The notes under the pieces were generated by a model. It did no database searches and was not told the origin of the DNA. It saw only the letters and a list, made by a program, of their open reading frames with translations. 64,000 nt of DNA from Shewanella canadensis (GTDB taxonomy: Bacteria > Pseudomonadota > Gammaproteobacteria > Enterobacterales > Shewanellaceae). This document shows, in pieces, positions 7,658 to 17,662 of this stretch. Position 1 is the stretch's first letter. Each line of letters begins with the position of its first letter. Both the position numbers and the translations under genes were made by a program. The DNA lies in NCBI RefSeq assembly GCF_003966225.1, contig NZ_RXNU01000012.1, forward strand, positions 62,001 to 126,000, written 5' to 3'.

Positions 7658-10600
7658 ATGGATTCTGATGTCATTTTTTCATTAGTACAGAATGCGGCGC
7701 TGCTTCTGGCTATGGTATTTGTGTACGATGCCGTTCCCAGAAAGCAGAGACATGAGTACTATTTTCTTTGGCGGATCTCCGTCGGAACCGTCATCGGTGG
7801 GATCACTGTGACGACCATGATGACTCACTGGGAATATCAGCCAGGGGTCTTTTTCGATGCGCGTTCCATTATCCTGGGGATTTCCGGACTCTTCTTCGGC
7901 GGTTTGCCCACCTTGGTTGCCATGGTTATCGCATCTGTTTATCGGTTTTTAGAGGGGGGAAGTGGTTGGTGGGCCGGAATCGGCATCATTTTTTCCTCCG
8001 GGCTTCTGGGCAGCTATTGGCGATATTATCGAAAGAGTTTCATTGCGGATCTATCCTTTAAAGAGCTCTATATTTTTGGTTTTATCCTACAAGTCATTAC
8101 CCTTCTTTGGATGTTTGTACTTCCCTTTGAGATGGCGATAAGCATCTTATCTCGAATTAGTTTTCCGGCATTAATTGTTTACCCCATCGCATTCGTCTTG
8201 CTTGGCCTGTTGCTCTCCAGGCGATTGGAGATTGAACGAGACGCCAAGATCCAGCTTCAGGATGACTTCATTTTTCGCTCACAATTTAATGTTGGCAATA
8301 TTGGTATTGCGATCTCTTCGGTGGATCAGCATTGGATAAAGGTGAATCCTCGTATGTGTCAGATGTTGCAATATACCGAGGAGGAGTTGCTGTTAAAAAC
8401 ATGGGCCGAAATGACCTATTTTGATGACTTGCAAACGGATCTTAACCTATTTAACCGCATGTTAGATGGCGAGTTTGATGAGTATGAGATGGATAAACGT
8501 TATGTGGCTAAAGATGGCTCGATTGTCTATACCCACTTAACGGTAGCTTGTCAGAGAGTGAATAACCAAGTTCAGTTGGTGATAGCGGGCCTGTTGGATA
8601 TCACCTCTCAGAAACAAGCAGAATCAGCCATGTCTAAAAGTCAGGAGCAGTTAGCACTGGTGTTAGACAGTAGTGAACTTGGGCTGTGGGATTGGGATCT
8701 TAAATCGGATAAAGTCGAACGCAATGACTATTGTGCCAAGCTTTTAGGCTGTGGTGTCGAAGAACTTAATGATGATGCACGGTTATGGATTAATGCGATT
8801 CACCCCCAGGACAGGCTGGAGGTATTACATGCGATGGATAAACACCTCAAGGGAGAGAATCCTCAATACATTATCGAATATAGATTAAATACTTTTCACG
8901 GTGAAACGCGTTGGATACTCGATCGTGGCAAGGTGGCGAGTAAAGATGTTAATGGTGCACCCCTTCGCGTGTGCGGCACTAATACGGATATCACCGACAG
9001 GAAGCGGGGAGAGGAGTCATTGCAACTCGCAGCCTCTGTGTATAACAACTCCAGTGAGGCAATGAGCGTTCAGGACAGCTTGGGGAATATCATCACCATC
9101 AACTCTGCCTTTACCGATATCACCGGCTACCCGGAGGGCGAGATCCTCAGTAAACATATTCGAATACTAGAGTGCGATAGAACCAGTAAAAACCAATATG
9201 ATCAGATGAATCTCCAGATAACCGAAACCGGTCGGTGGCAGGGAGAAGTTTGGTTGAAGCATAAGAGTGGAACCGAATTTATTGTCTGGCTGACCATCAA
9301 TACCATTCTTGATAACAAGGGAGAGGTCTATCGTCGAGTCGCACTGTTTTCCGATATTACCGAGAAGAAACAGGCCGAACATATTATCTGGAAGCAAGCG
9401 AACTATGATCCTCTAACCGGTTTACCCAATCGTAGGATGCTGTTGGAATATCTGGGCACAGAACTGCTGAAGTCAGACAGAACTAAAAAACATTTTGCAT
9501 TGATGTTTCTCGATTTAGATTATTTCAAAGAGGTCAATGATAGCTTAGGTCATGATATTGGCGATCTGCTTCTTGTGGAAACGGCTAAGCGCCTCAAGGG
9601 GTGCATTCGTGAATCAGATGTGGTGGCAAGGTTAGGGGGTGATGAATTTACCGTCGTACTATCGTCAATACAAGATCACAAAGGGGTTGAAAGAGTAGCC
9701 GAAAACATTCTCTCTCGACTGGCAGAGCCATTTAATCTTGATAATGAAAGTGCTTATATCAGTGCGAGTATCGGGATCACCCTCTATCCTGACGATGCCT
9801 CAAGTATTGATGGTCTGCTCAAGCATGCGGATCAAGCCATGTACGCCGCAAAAGAGCAGGGAAGAAATCGATACCATTATTTTACCCCTTCCATGCAGGA
9901 GTATGCCAAATATCGGATGCTGCTTATCCGGGACTTGCGAAAGGCAATAATACGCAAAGAGTTTGAAATTTATTATCAACCGATCATTGAGTTAACCGAT
10001 TCCAAAGTGTTTAAAGCCGAAGCGCTGATCCGTTGGCATCATCCCGTCAGAGGGGTGGTATCACCCGGTGAGTTTATTCCCGTAGCCGAAGAGACGGGCT
10101 TAATCATCGAAATCGGTAACTGGGTATTCGAGCAAGCAGCGAAACAGAGTGCAATGTGGCGTGAACGTTTTGGCGTCGCGATACAGATCAGCATTAATAA
10201 ATCGCCGATTCAATTCAGGGATGAGGGAGAAAGTTTCGTCGATTGGATCGAGCAGTTAAAAAAGCTCAACCTCGAGAGCAACGGGATCTGCGTGGAGATA
10301 ACCGAAGGCTTGTTACTGGATGCGAGCATGGGCGTCTCAGAAAAACTGTTGGCTTACCGAGATGCAGGGATTCAGGTTTCACTCGATGATTTTGGCACGG
10401 GTTACTCATCACTGGCTTATCTCAAAAAATTCGATATCGATTATCTTAAAATTGATCAATCCTTCACCCGTAACTTAGAGACTGACGCTAATGACGTGAC
10501 CCTTTGTGAAGCGATTATCGTGATGGCTCACAAGCTTGGAATGAAAGTGATCGCCGAAGGCGTCGAAACCGAGTTCCAGAAAAAGATCTTGTTCGAAGCG

Positions 10601-10720
10601 GGTTGTGATTATGGCCAAGGCTACCTTTTTTCAAAACCTATTCCAGTTGCTCAGTTTGAGGCGAAATATCTTATAGGTTTAACACAATTACCTAATGAAA
10701 AGGGTTCGCCTAGCCAGTGA
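7658..10720 (+). CDS. 5TM-LYT / PAS / GGDEF / EAL membrane protein
   Basis: A 1020-residue multi-domain protein. Residues about 1-185 form five or six membrane segments matching the 5TM-5TMR_LYT sensor module (VYDAVPRK..., FFDARSIILGISGLFFGG). Three PAS domains follow at about 205-320, 325-450 and 455-575, each ending in a PAC-type DIT segment. A GGDEF domain has an intact RLGGDEF near 660 and an RESD inhibitory site. An EAL domain (EALIRWHHP near 787, DDFGTGYSS near 910) ends the protein. Both catalytic motifs look intact, so it may be bifunctional or switchable by the sensor. It stands alone, 53 bp upstream of a helicase gene. Confidence 0.93.
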   Translation: MDSDVIFSLVQNAALLLAMVFVYDAVPRKQRHEYYFLWRISVGTVIGGITVTTMMTHWEYQPGVFFDARSIILGISGLFFGGLPTLVAMVIASVYRFLEGGSGWWAGIGIIFSSGLLGSYWRYYRKSFIADLSFKELYIFGFILQVITLLWMFVLPFEMAISILSRISFPALIVYPIAFVLLGLLLSRRLEIERDAKIQLQDDFIFRSQFNVGNIGIAISSVDQHWIKVNPRMCQMLQYTEEELLLKTWAEMTYFDDLQTDLNLFNRMLDGEFDEYEMDKRYVAKDGSIVYTHLTVACQRVNNQVQLVIAGLLDITSQKQAESAMSKSQEQLALVLDSSELGLWDWDLKSDKVERNDYCAKLLGCGVEELNDDARLWINAIHPQDRLEVLHAMDKHLKGENPQYIIEYRLNTFHGETRWILDRGKVASKDVNGAPLRVCGTNTDITDRKRGEESLQLAASVYNNSSEAMSVQDSLGNIITINSAFTDITGYPEGEILSKHIRILECDRTSKNQYDQMNLQITETGRWQGEVWLKHKSGTEFIVWLTINTILDNKGEVYRRVALFSDITEKKQAEHIIWKQANYDPLTGLPNRRMLLEYLGTELLKSDRTKKHFALMFLDLDYFKEVNDSLGHDIGDLLLVETAKRLKGCIRESDVVARLGGDEFTVVLSSIQDHKGVERVAENILSRLAEPFNLDNESAYISASIGITLYPDDASSIDGLLKHADQAMYAAKEQGRNRYHYFTPSMQEYAKYRMLLIRDLRKAIIRKEFEIYYQPIIELTDSKVFKAEALIRWHHPVRGVVSPGEFIPVAEETGLIIEIGNWVFEQAAKQSAMWRERFGVAIQISINKSPIQFRDEGESFVDWIEQLKKLNLESNGICVEITEGLLLDASMGVSEKLLAYRDAGIQVSLDDFGTGYSSLAYLKKFDIDYLKIDQSFTRNLETDANDVTLCEAIIVMAHKLGMKVIAEGVETEFQKKILFEAGCDYGQGYLFSKPIPVAQFEAKYLIGLTQLPNEKGSPSQ

Positions 10721-10772
10721 TGACTGATTTTGGTAGACTCCGCGCTCATTTATTATCCCCTGTGAGTTTTTC

Positions 10773-12062
10773 ATGAAATTTGACGCACTTGATTTGAACC
10801 CCTCAATTCTTGAAGCCATTAATGTCTGTGGTTATCAACAACTGACTCAGGTGCAATGTGAGGTTATTCCTGTTGCATTAACGGGGGGCGATCTTATGGC
10901 TTGTGCTGAAACCGGCACAGGAAAAACGGCGGCGTTTGCACTGCCTCTACTACAAAGGCTGCTCTTCGATGAGGTGAACTTAGGCTCTCTCAGAGGTCTG
11001 ATAATGACACCGACTCGGGAGCTGGCGATACAGGTGGCTGAGAATATCTCTCGCTATAGCCAGTTTACCCCGCTGAAAACCTTAGCCGTTTATGGGGGGG
11101 CAAATATGAACCCTCAACGAAAAGCACTCAATGCCGGGGTTGATATTCTTGTAGCCACACCAGGTCGGCTATTCGATTTTATCGGCCAGCATGGGTTAGA
11201 TCTTTCGGATGTGACGACCTTAGTTATCGATGAAGCCGATAGAATGCTGGACATGGGGTTTGTCCGTGATATAGAACGAGTGAAAGCCCTCGTCGCAGCA
11301 GAGCACCTTACGCACTTTTTCTCTGCTACCTATAGTGACGATGTAAAGGTGCTGGCGCAGAAGATGTTGCACTCTCCCCAGTGGATAAATGTCGCTCAAA
11401 GCCGATCTGCATCCAGTGTCGAACAGGAGATATATCTTGTCGATAAGCGCCGCAAGGCGGAGCTGTTATCTGAGTTAGTCGGTCGTAATAATTGGCAACA
11501 AGTATTGGTTTTTGCCAGTAGTAAAGAGAGCGCCGAGCACCTGCAAAAGGAGTTAAAGCTCGACGGTGTTAAGAGTGCGGTGTTCCATGGCGACAAGACT
11601 CAGGGCGCTCGAAATCGTGCCCTCGAAGAATTTAAAAATGGTGTGTTGAGAGTGCTGGTGGCCACCGACGTCGCCGCAAGGGGGCTGGATATTCAGGCCC
11701 TGCCTCTGGTTATAAATCTGGAGCTGCCTTTCGATGCCGAAGACTATATCCATCGTATCGGTCGAACAGGAAGAGCGGGTCTTGAGGGGCGCGCTATTTC
11801 GTTTGTATGTCCATCCGATGAGAAGATGCTCGAAGAGATTGAAACCTTAATTGAGCTTAAGTTACCCCGTACAGTACTTCCCGGTTATGAACTCGGAACG
11901 CCACTGCCTGCTCGCTATAGAGAGACTCAAGAGTCGACCATGAAGCGTGTAGATAGACGTAAAGGGAAGCCTAAGCATGGCAACAGAGGGGCTGGCGGCG
12001 GTAAAAACGCTGATAAAGGTAAGTCGAGTTACGCAAGTCGAAGAGCCGATAATAAACGCTAA
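10773..12062 (+). CDS. DEAD-box ATP-dependent RNA helicase (RhlE-like)
   Basis: A 429-residue helicase with the full motif set: Q motif near residue 25, AETGTGKT (motif I), PTRELA (Ia), DEAD (II), SAT (III), DVAARGLD and HRIGRTGRAG (VI). The C-terminus from about residue 380 is short, basic and rich in Gly, Lys and Arg, suited to RNA binding. It unwinds short RNA duplexes in ribosome assembly or decay. RhlE is the nearest well-known relative, but marine genomes carry several such paralogues, so I give no symbol. Confidence 0.92.
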   Translation: MKFDALDLNPSILEAINVCGYQQLTQVQCEVIPVALTGGDLMACAETGTGKTAAFALPLLQRLLFDEVNLGSLRGLIMTPTRELAIQVAENISRYSQFTPLKTLAVYGGANMNPQRKALNAGVDILVATPGRLFDFIGQHGLDLSDVTTLVIDEADRMLDMGFVRDIERVKALVAAEHLTHFFSATYSDDVKVLAQKMLHSPQWINVAQSRSASSVEQEIYLVDKRRKAELLSELVGRNNWQQVLVFASSKESAEHLQKELKLDGVKSAVFHGDKTQGARNRALEEFKNGVLRVLVATDVAARGLDIQALPLVINLELPFDAEDYIHRIGRTGRAGLEGRAISFVCPSDEKMLEEIETLIELKLPRTVLPGYELGTPLPARYRETQESTMKRVDRRKGKPKHGNRGAGGGKNADKGKSSYASRRADNKR

Positions 12063-12081
12063 TCTTGTCATTATGAATAAT

Positions 12082-12110
12082 AAAAAAACCGCCTATAGAG
12101 GCGGTTTTTT
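12082..12110. terminator. Bidirectional intrinsic terminator
   Basis: The hairpin ACCGCC-TATAGA-GGCGGT is flanked by A7 on the left and T6 on the right. It can therefore end both the helicase transcript and the convergent lipoprotein transcript. Confidence 0.88.
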
Positions 12111-12143
12111 GTTATTTATCATCTGCTTATCTATTGAGCAAGA

Positions 12144-13535
12144 TTAAAGCTCAGCTTCGATCCATACTAAGCGGTGATCGGAAGAGATGTCTTTACCGTT
12201 ACCCCATTTCCCTACACGCTCATCGTTCATCAATAAACGACCCTCTTCGAAGGTTGCCGGCCAGAATACGCCTGAGTCGATGATGTTCAGATCGTTTGAC
12301 GGGATAGCATGGTCGACACGAAGTCCAAATGTGCTGGTGATACGATCGGGGTAGATGCTATCACCACAATCACCAAGTGCAACACACTCAGTAGAGCCCA
12401 GGCTGTTTGGCGCGTAAACACCATCTGTAGCAAGCACGTTTACACGCTCATGATTCATTAGATCCTGAATTGACTCCAGGAAGCCATCACCATTTTCAGG
12501 ATCGGCGTTCAGATCGCCCATAACCACGAAAGATGCATCCAAACCTAAACCACCTTTTACGCCAGCATCATCGTAGATGTAGTCGGCATTTGATACATAT
12601 TCACTCCAGAATTTGATCTCAGCACTGTTTAACAACTTGTTGTTTTCAGTGATGTAATCGAATACTGGTGGTGTTGGGTGAGATAGTAGTAGGTGAACAA
12701 CTTTCTCACCATCGGCGGTTGGGATAAGAATTGGTGCATCGACATGGTTTTTAGAAGAAAGTGGCTTCTGTGCCCATGCTTCAGCCGTATACCACTCATC
12801 TCCACACGCTAATCCATCAGGAATAGGCTTGTCTGGATTATCACAAACAGTGATCACAGGGTTAGTTTCACCCGGCATATCTTTCCACTTAAAGTCTTGG
12901 AAAGTACGGATGTTATCTGTATCAATTGGGTACTGTGATAGTAGGCCAAAAGCATACTGTCCGTGGTAGTTACCATAGCCCCAAGCATCGCCCGGCAGTG
13001 CGACAGTACCATTACGGTCTAGATCGAATTCGCTTAACAGGCCTGTATTTGTTGAGAAGTTCTCTGTATAAGCAAACTGAATTGGCTCTAACATCTTCTT
13101 CTCATCTGAAGTTGTGCCTAGACCATTTTGTGGCACTGCAAGATAGTTTAAGCGGAAGCCATTAATTGCATCCTGGTTTTCGCCCAGGCCATCGTTGTTA
13201 AACTCACCCATCATCAATACCGCTGGACGCTCAGTTTGAATTACGGCTGCAACGTTACGGATCTGGATAATTTTTTCGACAATTTTTAATTCATCTTCAG
13301 TTAGCTCATCTTCAAACCATTTGGTCATCAAGGCTTCTTGTTCTGGTGCAGAGAACTGCATTTCAGTGACAAGGTCTTCAAAGGTATAACGATCGAAAGA
13401 GAGGTTGTATGTCGCGAAACGAACGTTCGTTGGTTCAGTTGGCTCTGGTGGATAGATGTTGTTAGTTTCGTCATTACATCCAGCTAATAACGCCATCGAT
13501 ATTGCAGCGGCAGCCGCCGTTTTTAGTAGTTTCAT
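12144..13535 (-). CDS. Endonuclease/exonuclease/phosphatase-fold lipoprotein
   Basis: A 463-residue lipoprotein. The N-terminus MKLLKTAAAAAISMALLAGC ends in a lipobox with the acylated cysteine. The fold is that of the endonuclease/exonuclease/phosphatase family: RFATYNLSF near the mature start, MMGEFNNDG, LLSHPTPP, VVMGDLNADP, and the closing SSDHRLVW give the usual N, E, D, N, D and H active-site residues. It probably cleaves phosphoesters (nucleic acid, nucleotide or lipid) at the outer membrane. An earlier in-frame ATG at 13550 lacks a ribosome site and is not used. Confidence 0.88.
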   Translation of the reverse strand: MKLLKTAAAAAISMALLAGCNDETNNIYPPEPTEPTNVRFATYNLSFDRYTFEDLVTEMQFSAPEQEALMTKWFEDELTEDELKIVEKIIQIRNVAAVIQTERPAVLMMGEFNNDGLGENQDAINGFRLNYLAVPQNGLGTTSDEKKMLEPIQFAYTENFSTNTGLLSEFDLDRNGTVALPGDAWGYGNYHGQYAFGLLSQYPIDTDNIRTFQDFKWKDMPGETNPVITVCDNPDKPIPDGLACGDEWYTAEAWAQKPLSSKNHVDAPILIPTADGEKVVHLLLSHPTPPVFDYITENNKLLNSAEIKFWSEYVSNADYIYDDAGVKGGLGLDASFVVMGDLNADPENGDGFLESIQDLMNHERVNVLATDGVYAPNSLGSTECVALGDCGDSIYPDRITSTFGLRVDHAIPSNDLNIIDSGVFWPATFEEGRLLMNDERVGKWGNGKDISSDHRLVWIEAEL

Positions 13536-13847
13536 ATTGTGACCCATCATTATTAATTGTTATCTTTAGCTCATTTAGTTGAGCTTTCGATGGCATCATA
13601 TACAGGTGTACATTAACTGGCTATGAAATCGCTCGGTTTACCTGTTTAATTCATGCGATATTTACTTTGTTTAACGGCATGTTGTGGTTATGTTGTACTA
13701 TCGTACATGTTTTTTCTGGGGGGCTCATTTCAGCATTTTTTATGGCACATATTGTTCCGTGTTCAGATCCGCAGTCGACTTGTTATTGAGACCCTCATGA
13801 TTAATGCTTACACTGTGCAGCTTTCTTTGTGCTATTGAGATCAACCT

Positions 13848-14903
13848 ATGATAATCAAACCTATCGCCACCAATGTGATCACAGGCTTTCTGGGTGTTGG
13901 AAAGACCACCTTTATTAAGCAGCTTTTCCTGAGTAAACCAGCCGATGAAAAGTGGGCCGTATTGATCAACGAGTTTGGTGAGGTAGGCATAGATGCGGCA
14001 TTGCTTGGAGGTGGCGAGCAGACTATCGAGATCCGTGAGGTGGCGGGGGGATGTATGTGCTGCGCAGCTGGTGTTCCCATGCAGGTGGCGATAAATCAGT
14101 TGATAGCGAAAGCCAAACCCGATCGATTGTTGATCGAACCTACGGGACTTGGGCACCCCAGAGAGGTGCTTAAGGTACTCAGTGAGCCCCACTACCACAA
14201 TGTCATCAATCTAAAGTCGACAGTGTGTCTGGTCGATGCAAGAAAAATTGAGGATGCCCGATATCGGGAGCATGAGATCTTCAATCAGCAACTGGAAGTT
14301 GCGGATATTGTGCTGGCGACTAAGTCGGATCTCTATTCGGAGCAAAACGTTGAAGCGCTGAACTCTTTTCTCAATGAGAAACGGGCGTGCAACGAGTCCG
14401 GCGACAAACCCGTCATACCTGTCAGTCTGACACACTCCTTATCGGTCGGGATCTCTGACAAATTATTCAGCTTGTTAGATAGACAAGCTCAGCTTCCGGT
14501 GCCCGCTAAAAGAGCACAATCCAGCATGCTCAGACCTCAAGCCCATGACCTGTTTTCCCTCGAACCCTCGGTTGTCGAGAGTGAGTTTGATGAAGCTGGC
14601 CTGATAAAAAAACTTAATAGGGGGGAAGGTTTTTATAGTTGTGGTTGGATATTTGATCTCAGTTATGAGTTTTTATTCGATGAGGTCATTAACCTGGTTA
14701 AGTCGTTGGACGTGACTCGGCTTAAGGCGGTACTGATCACCGATGAGGGCATCGCCGGACTCAATTTAATTGATGGTGAACTCAATGTCATCGAACTCGA
14801 TGATGTGATGGACTCCAGAATAGAGATTATTACGTTAACTTCAGTAGAAAGTGAAGCGCTCGAGAGGAGGCTTCTTGCTATATCTAAGCGGATAAGTTTT
14901 TGA
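13848..14903 (+). CDS. COG0523 (CobW-like) GTPase, probable metallochaperone
   Basis: A 351-residue G3E-family GTPase. Walker A GFLGVGKTT is at about residues 13-21, the metal-binding GGCMCC (CxCC type) near 66-71, LIEPTGLGHP as the switch region, and ATKSD as the base-recognition motif; a CobW C-terminal domain follows. Members such as YeiR, YjiA and ZagA deliver zinc or other metals to client proteins. No client gene or Zur box is evident nearby, so the metal is unassigned. The gene is followed after 52 bp by a MATE exporter on the same strand. Confidence 0.9.
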   Translation: MIIKPIATNVITGFLGVGKTTFIKQLFLSKPADEKWAVLINEFGEVGIDAALLGGGEQTIEIREVAGGCMCCAAGVPMQVAINQLIAKAKPDRLLIEPTGLGHPREVLKVLSEPHYHNVINLKSTVCLVDARKIEDARYREHEIFNQQLEVADIVLATKSDLYSEQNVEALNSFLNEKRACNESGDKPVIPVSLTHSLSVGISDKLFSLLDRQAQLPVPAKRAQSSMLRPQAHDLFSLEPSVVESEFDEAGLIKKLNRGEGFYSCGWIFDLSYEFLFDEVINLVKSLDVTRLKAVLITDEGIAGLNLIDGELNVIELDDVMDSRIEIITLTSVESEALERRLLAISKRISF

Positions 14904-14955
14904 TATCTTGCTGCTCTATAAAAATAAAATAACAATAAATAAACGGTATATCTGA

Positions 14956-16302
14956 ATGAGTGCTGATGTGTCTTCCCAAGACCAGGCTTTAGTTAACGAT
15001 CCAATTCATAAGCTGTTTTGGCGATATACCATTCCCACTATAGCTTCGATGTTGGTGACGGGGATTTATGTCGCTATCGACGGCATGTTCATTGGTCATT
15101 ACCTGGGAGAAACAGGTCTGGCCGGGATGATATTGGCTTATCCCATCGGTGCTATTCTCTATGCCATAGGTGCCTGGTTAGGCATGGGCGGCGCGGCGCT
15201 GGTTTCAATTAATTTAGGCCAAGGAGAAGTCGCTAAGGCTCGAAAAATACTCGGGAACACCTTCAGTCTATGCCTTATTTCTGGCGCTATTATTGCTCTG
15301 TTGGGAACCCGTTACTCTCGTGATATTTTACAATTTCTGGGGGCTGAGGGAGAGGTATTAAACAGCGCCTATGATTATCTCTTTTGGTATTTTGCTCTCG
15401 GTTATTTTCCCATCATCTCGATGGCCTTCAGCTCTCTGATACGAAATGATGGCAGGCCCGGATTTGTCACTTATGTACTCATCTTTGGCGGCTGTTTAAA
15501 TGCGGTATTAGATTGGTTGTTTATTGTCGTTTTCCCTTTCGGGTTAGTGGGTGCGGCCATTGCGACCATGATTTCACAAGCGGTCACCGGTTTACTCTGC
15601 TTACGGCATTTCTTTACCGCTAATACTCGCTTACGCATTAACTGGCAGCAGATGTCGCTTAAACTCGATCATTGCCTGAATATTCTCAGAGTCGGTCTGC
15701 CTAGTTTTCTGTTGAGCCTCTACCTGTCGATAGTCTTAACGCTGCATAACATGGCCTTCCTGTGGGTCGGTGCGCCGATCCACGTCGCGGCTTATGGTGT
15801 CGTCAGTTATACCGAGGCCTTTTTCTACCTTATTTTTGAAGGTATCGCCTTCGGTACTCAACCTATCTTCAGCTTTAATGCGGGAGCCGGGCGCTATGAC
15901 AGAGTCTTTAAAACCTTGAAGATTGCGTTTGGGATCTCCTTGGTTACGGCTTTTATCGGTTTATTGTTTATCTACATCAAGCCCCTATGGATGGTCTATA
16001 TCTTTGCCGGTGATAATCCTCAATTAACTCCCTATGCCATCGAGGGGATGCGGCTCTACTTTTGGGGATTACCGATGGAAGGCTTGCTACTCGTTGGGGC
16101 GAGTTTTTTTCAGGCGATTAACTGTTCCAAAGAAGCCTCCATGTTGACCGGGATGAAGCTTATCTTAATCGCTTTAGTTATCTATCTGTTTGCCTGGGCG
16201 TTCGGTGTTAAGGGGGTCTGGGTCTCTCTGGCGTGCTGCAGCACAGTTTTAGTATGCTGGATGATGTTTGCCCTAAAGCGGGTATCGCAGCGGCTGAGCT
16301 AG
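14956..16302 (+). CDS. MATE family efflux transporter
   Basis: A 448-residue polytopic inner-membrane protein with about twelve hydrophobic segments in two homologous halves, typical of MATE antiporters, which export cationic drugs or metabolites using a sodium or proton gradient. The N-terminal segment FWRYTIPTIASMLVTGIYVAIDGMFIGHYLG matches the family's first helices (position about residues 20-50). The substrate cannot be predicted. The last 21 bp plus stop are repeated directly downstream (see the repeat at 16289-16330). Confidence 0.9.
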   Translation: MSADVSSQDQALVNDPIHKLFWRYTIPTIASMLVTGIYVAIDGMFIGHYLGETGLAGMILAYPIGAILYAIGAWLGMGGAALVSINLGQGEVAKARKILGNTFSLCLISGAIIALLGTRYSRDILQFLGAEGEVLNSAYDYLFWYFALGYFPIISMAFSSLIRNDGRPGFVTYVLIFGGCLNAVLDWLFIVVFPFGLVGAAIATMISQAVTGLLCLRHFFTANTRLRINWQQMSLKLDHCLNILRVGLPSFLLSLYLSIVLTLHNMAFLWVGAPIHVAAYGVVSYTEAFFYLIFEGIAFGTQPIFSFNAGAGRYDRVFKTLKIAFGISLVTAFIGLLFIYIKPLWMVYIFAGDNPQLTPYAIEGMRLYFWGLPMEGLLLVGASFFQAINCSKEASMLTGMKLILIALVIYLFAWAFGVKGVWVSLACCSTVLVCWMMFALKRVSQRLS

Positions 16303-16330
16303 CGTTTACCTGCGGCTGAGCTAGCGTTTA
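16289..16330 (+). repeat. 21-bp tandem duplication across the MATE stop codon
   Basis: The sequence CGGCTGAGCTAGCGTTTACC occurs twice in direct tandem array with a TG between. The first copy holds the last codons and stop of the MATE gene, and the second lies in the 3' untranslated region. Confidence 0.85.
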
Positions 16331-16512
16331 CTTAGGTTAGTCAATCCGTTAGATTAAAGAGGGAGAGGTTGGTGCGACTAACAGGGAAGGCATGACCTTA
16401 TCTCTAAACTCTATCAACATGTTATATCGTCATATTTTATCAATCAGTACTAATAGAACCAATGCCAATAGGTTTAGTACCAATAGATAAGTACTAATAA
16501 ATAAGGATATTT

Positions 16513-17592
16513 ATGAAGTCATCAGTTCGCTTTCGCCATGTTCTTGCTGCCATTACTCTGAGTTGCTTAAGTCTGAGTAGCCTCGGGGTATCCGCCTCTG
16601 AATTTTCACAAAGCTACACTGCCTATAAACAAGCCGTAGCAGAGAAAAACAATGAACTGGCGCTCAAGTATGCCGGAGAGGCTTATGAGCTGGGCTCAGT
16701 GCAGTTTGGGCCCCAAAGCCTTGATACTGCAACGTTAGCATTAAACTATGCCACGGCACTCGAAGAGCAAGATCAAAAAGAGCAGGCTAATTCGCTCTAC
16801 CTGCTGGCACTCAGTCGTTATCAATCGAGCTATGGTGAAGATGCCCTTGAGGTGTTAGATCCGCTTCTTGGCGCGGCGCACACGAGTTCAGACCCTAAAA
16901 CGGCTAAGTCTCAGTTTGAAGATGCCATCGACATTGCCTCAGACGCAGAAAACAGGATATTACACGCCGACACCCTGAGCGCAGCATTTGCTACTCTTTC
17001 TAAAACCCGCCTTTATAACAGAAAAATTCGTGACTATGCGCTTGATGCCTACGAGATCTATAAAGAGGAGCTCCCACAGGACTCGCTCACCAGAGTGAAA
17101 GCGGCTTACATAGCTGGCTCAATTCATTTCGTAGAGAAGAAAAACAGCAGAGCGATTCCCCTGCTTAATGAAGTCGTTAAACAATTCTCAGCGCTCAATT
17201 ATACCCACCCTTATGAGCTAAAGGCCCACGCGTTTCTGGTCGAGTTGTATGAGCGTGAGGGAGAGAGCGATAAGTCCACCGAGCATTGCATCGCTATAGG
17301 TAGTATGCGTCCCTGGCTCGATGATCAGGAGCAGATGCCGCTGTATCGTGAGCAGCCTAAATATCCTTTCTCTTATGTTAAGCGAAGAAAGAGTGGCTGG
17401 GCCGAGGTGTCATTTATTGTCGATGAATTTGGTTTTGTGAAGGAGCCTAAATTACTCGATTCAAAAGGAGGAAGTAAATTCAGCGATGAATCGATCAAAG
17501 CCTTAAAACAATGGCGTTATGCGCCAAAGTTTGTCGATGGCTCGCCCATTGCTGAACAGACAAGAGTAAGAATCGACTTTACCATCGAGTAG
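16513..17592 (+). CDS. Periplasmic TPR protein with C-terminal TonB domain
   Basis: A 359-residue protein with a signal peptide (about 1-28), a helical TPR-like central region, and a C-terminal TonB-type domain (about 270-358, with GWAEVSFIVDEFGFVKEPKLL and ALKQWRYAPKF). Unlike classical TonB there is no proline-rich spacer, and the N-terminal hydrophobic part looks cleavable rather than a lasting anchor. This architecture is known in Shewanella next to TonB systems and some members affect iron uptake, but no exbB, exbD or receptor gene is adjacent. A role in envelope energy coupling or peptidoglycan contact is inferred only from the domain. Confidence 0.82.
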   Translation: MKSSVRFRHVLAAITLSCLSLSSLGVSASEFSQSYTAYKQAVAEKNNELALKYAGEAYELGSVQFGPQSLDTATLALNYATALEEQDQKEQANSLYLLALSRYQSSYGEDALEVLDPLLGAAHTSSDPKTAKSQFEDAIDIASDAENRILHADTLSAAFATLSKTRLYNRKIRDYALDAYEIYKEELPQDSLTRVKAAYIAGSIHFVEKKNSRAIPLLNEVVKQFSALNYTHPYELKAHAFLVELYEREGESDKSTEHCIAIGSMRPWLDDQEQMPLYREQPKYPFSYVKRRKSGWAEVSFIVDEFGFVKEPKLLDSKGGSKFSDESIKALKQWRYAPKFVDGSPIAEQTRVRIDFTIE

Positions 17593-17621
17593 CATTAACA
17601 ATATTCAGCACCATATGAACG

Positions 17622-17648
17622 AAAAAAGCCGCTAACTTAGCGGCTTTT
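17622..17648. terminator. Bidirectional intrinsic terminator
   Basis: The hairpin GCCGCTAA-C-TTAGCGGC is flanked by A6 and T4. It lies between the convergent TPR-TonB gene and nadK and can serve both. Confidence 0.85.
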
Positions 17649-17662
17649 CTGTGTGGAAGCGA

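Noticed and set aside
13653..13838. 61-codon hydrophobic frame upstream of the COG0523 GTPase
   Set aside because: No ribosome site and no family similarity; it lies in the promoter region between divergent genes.
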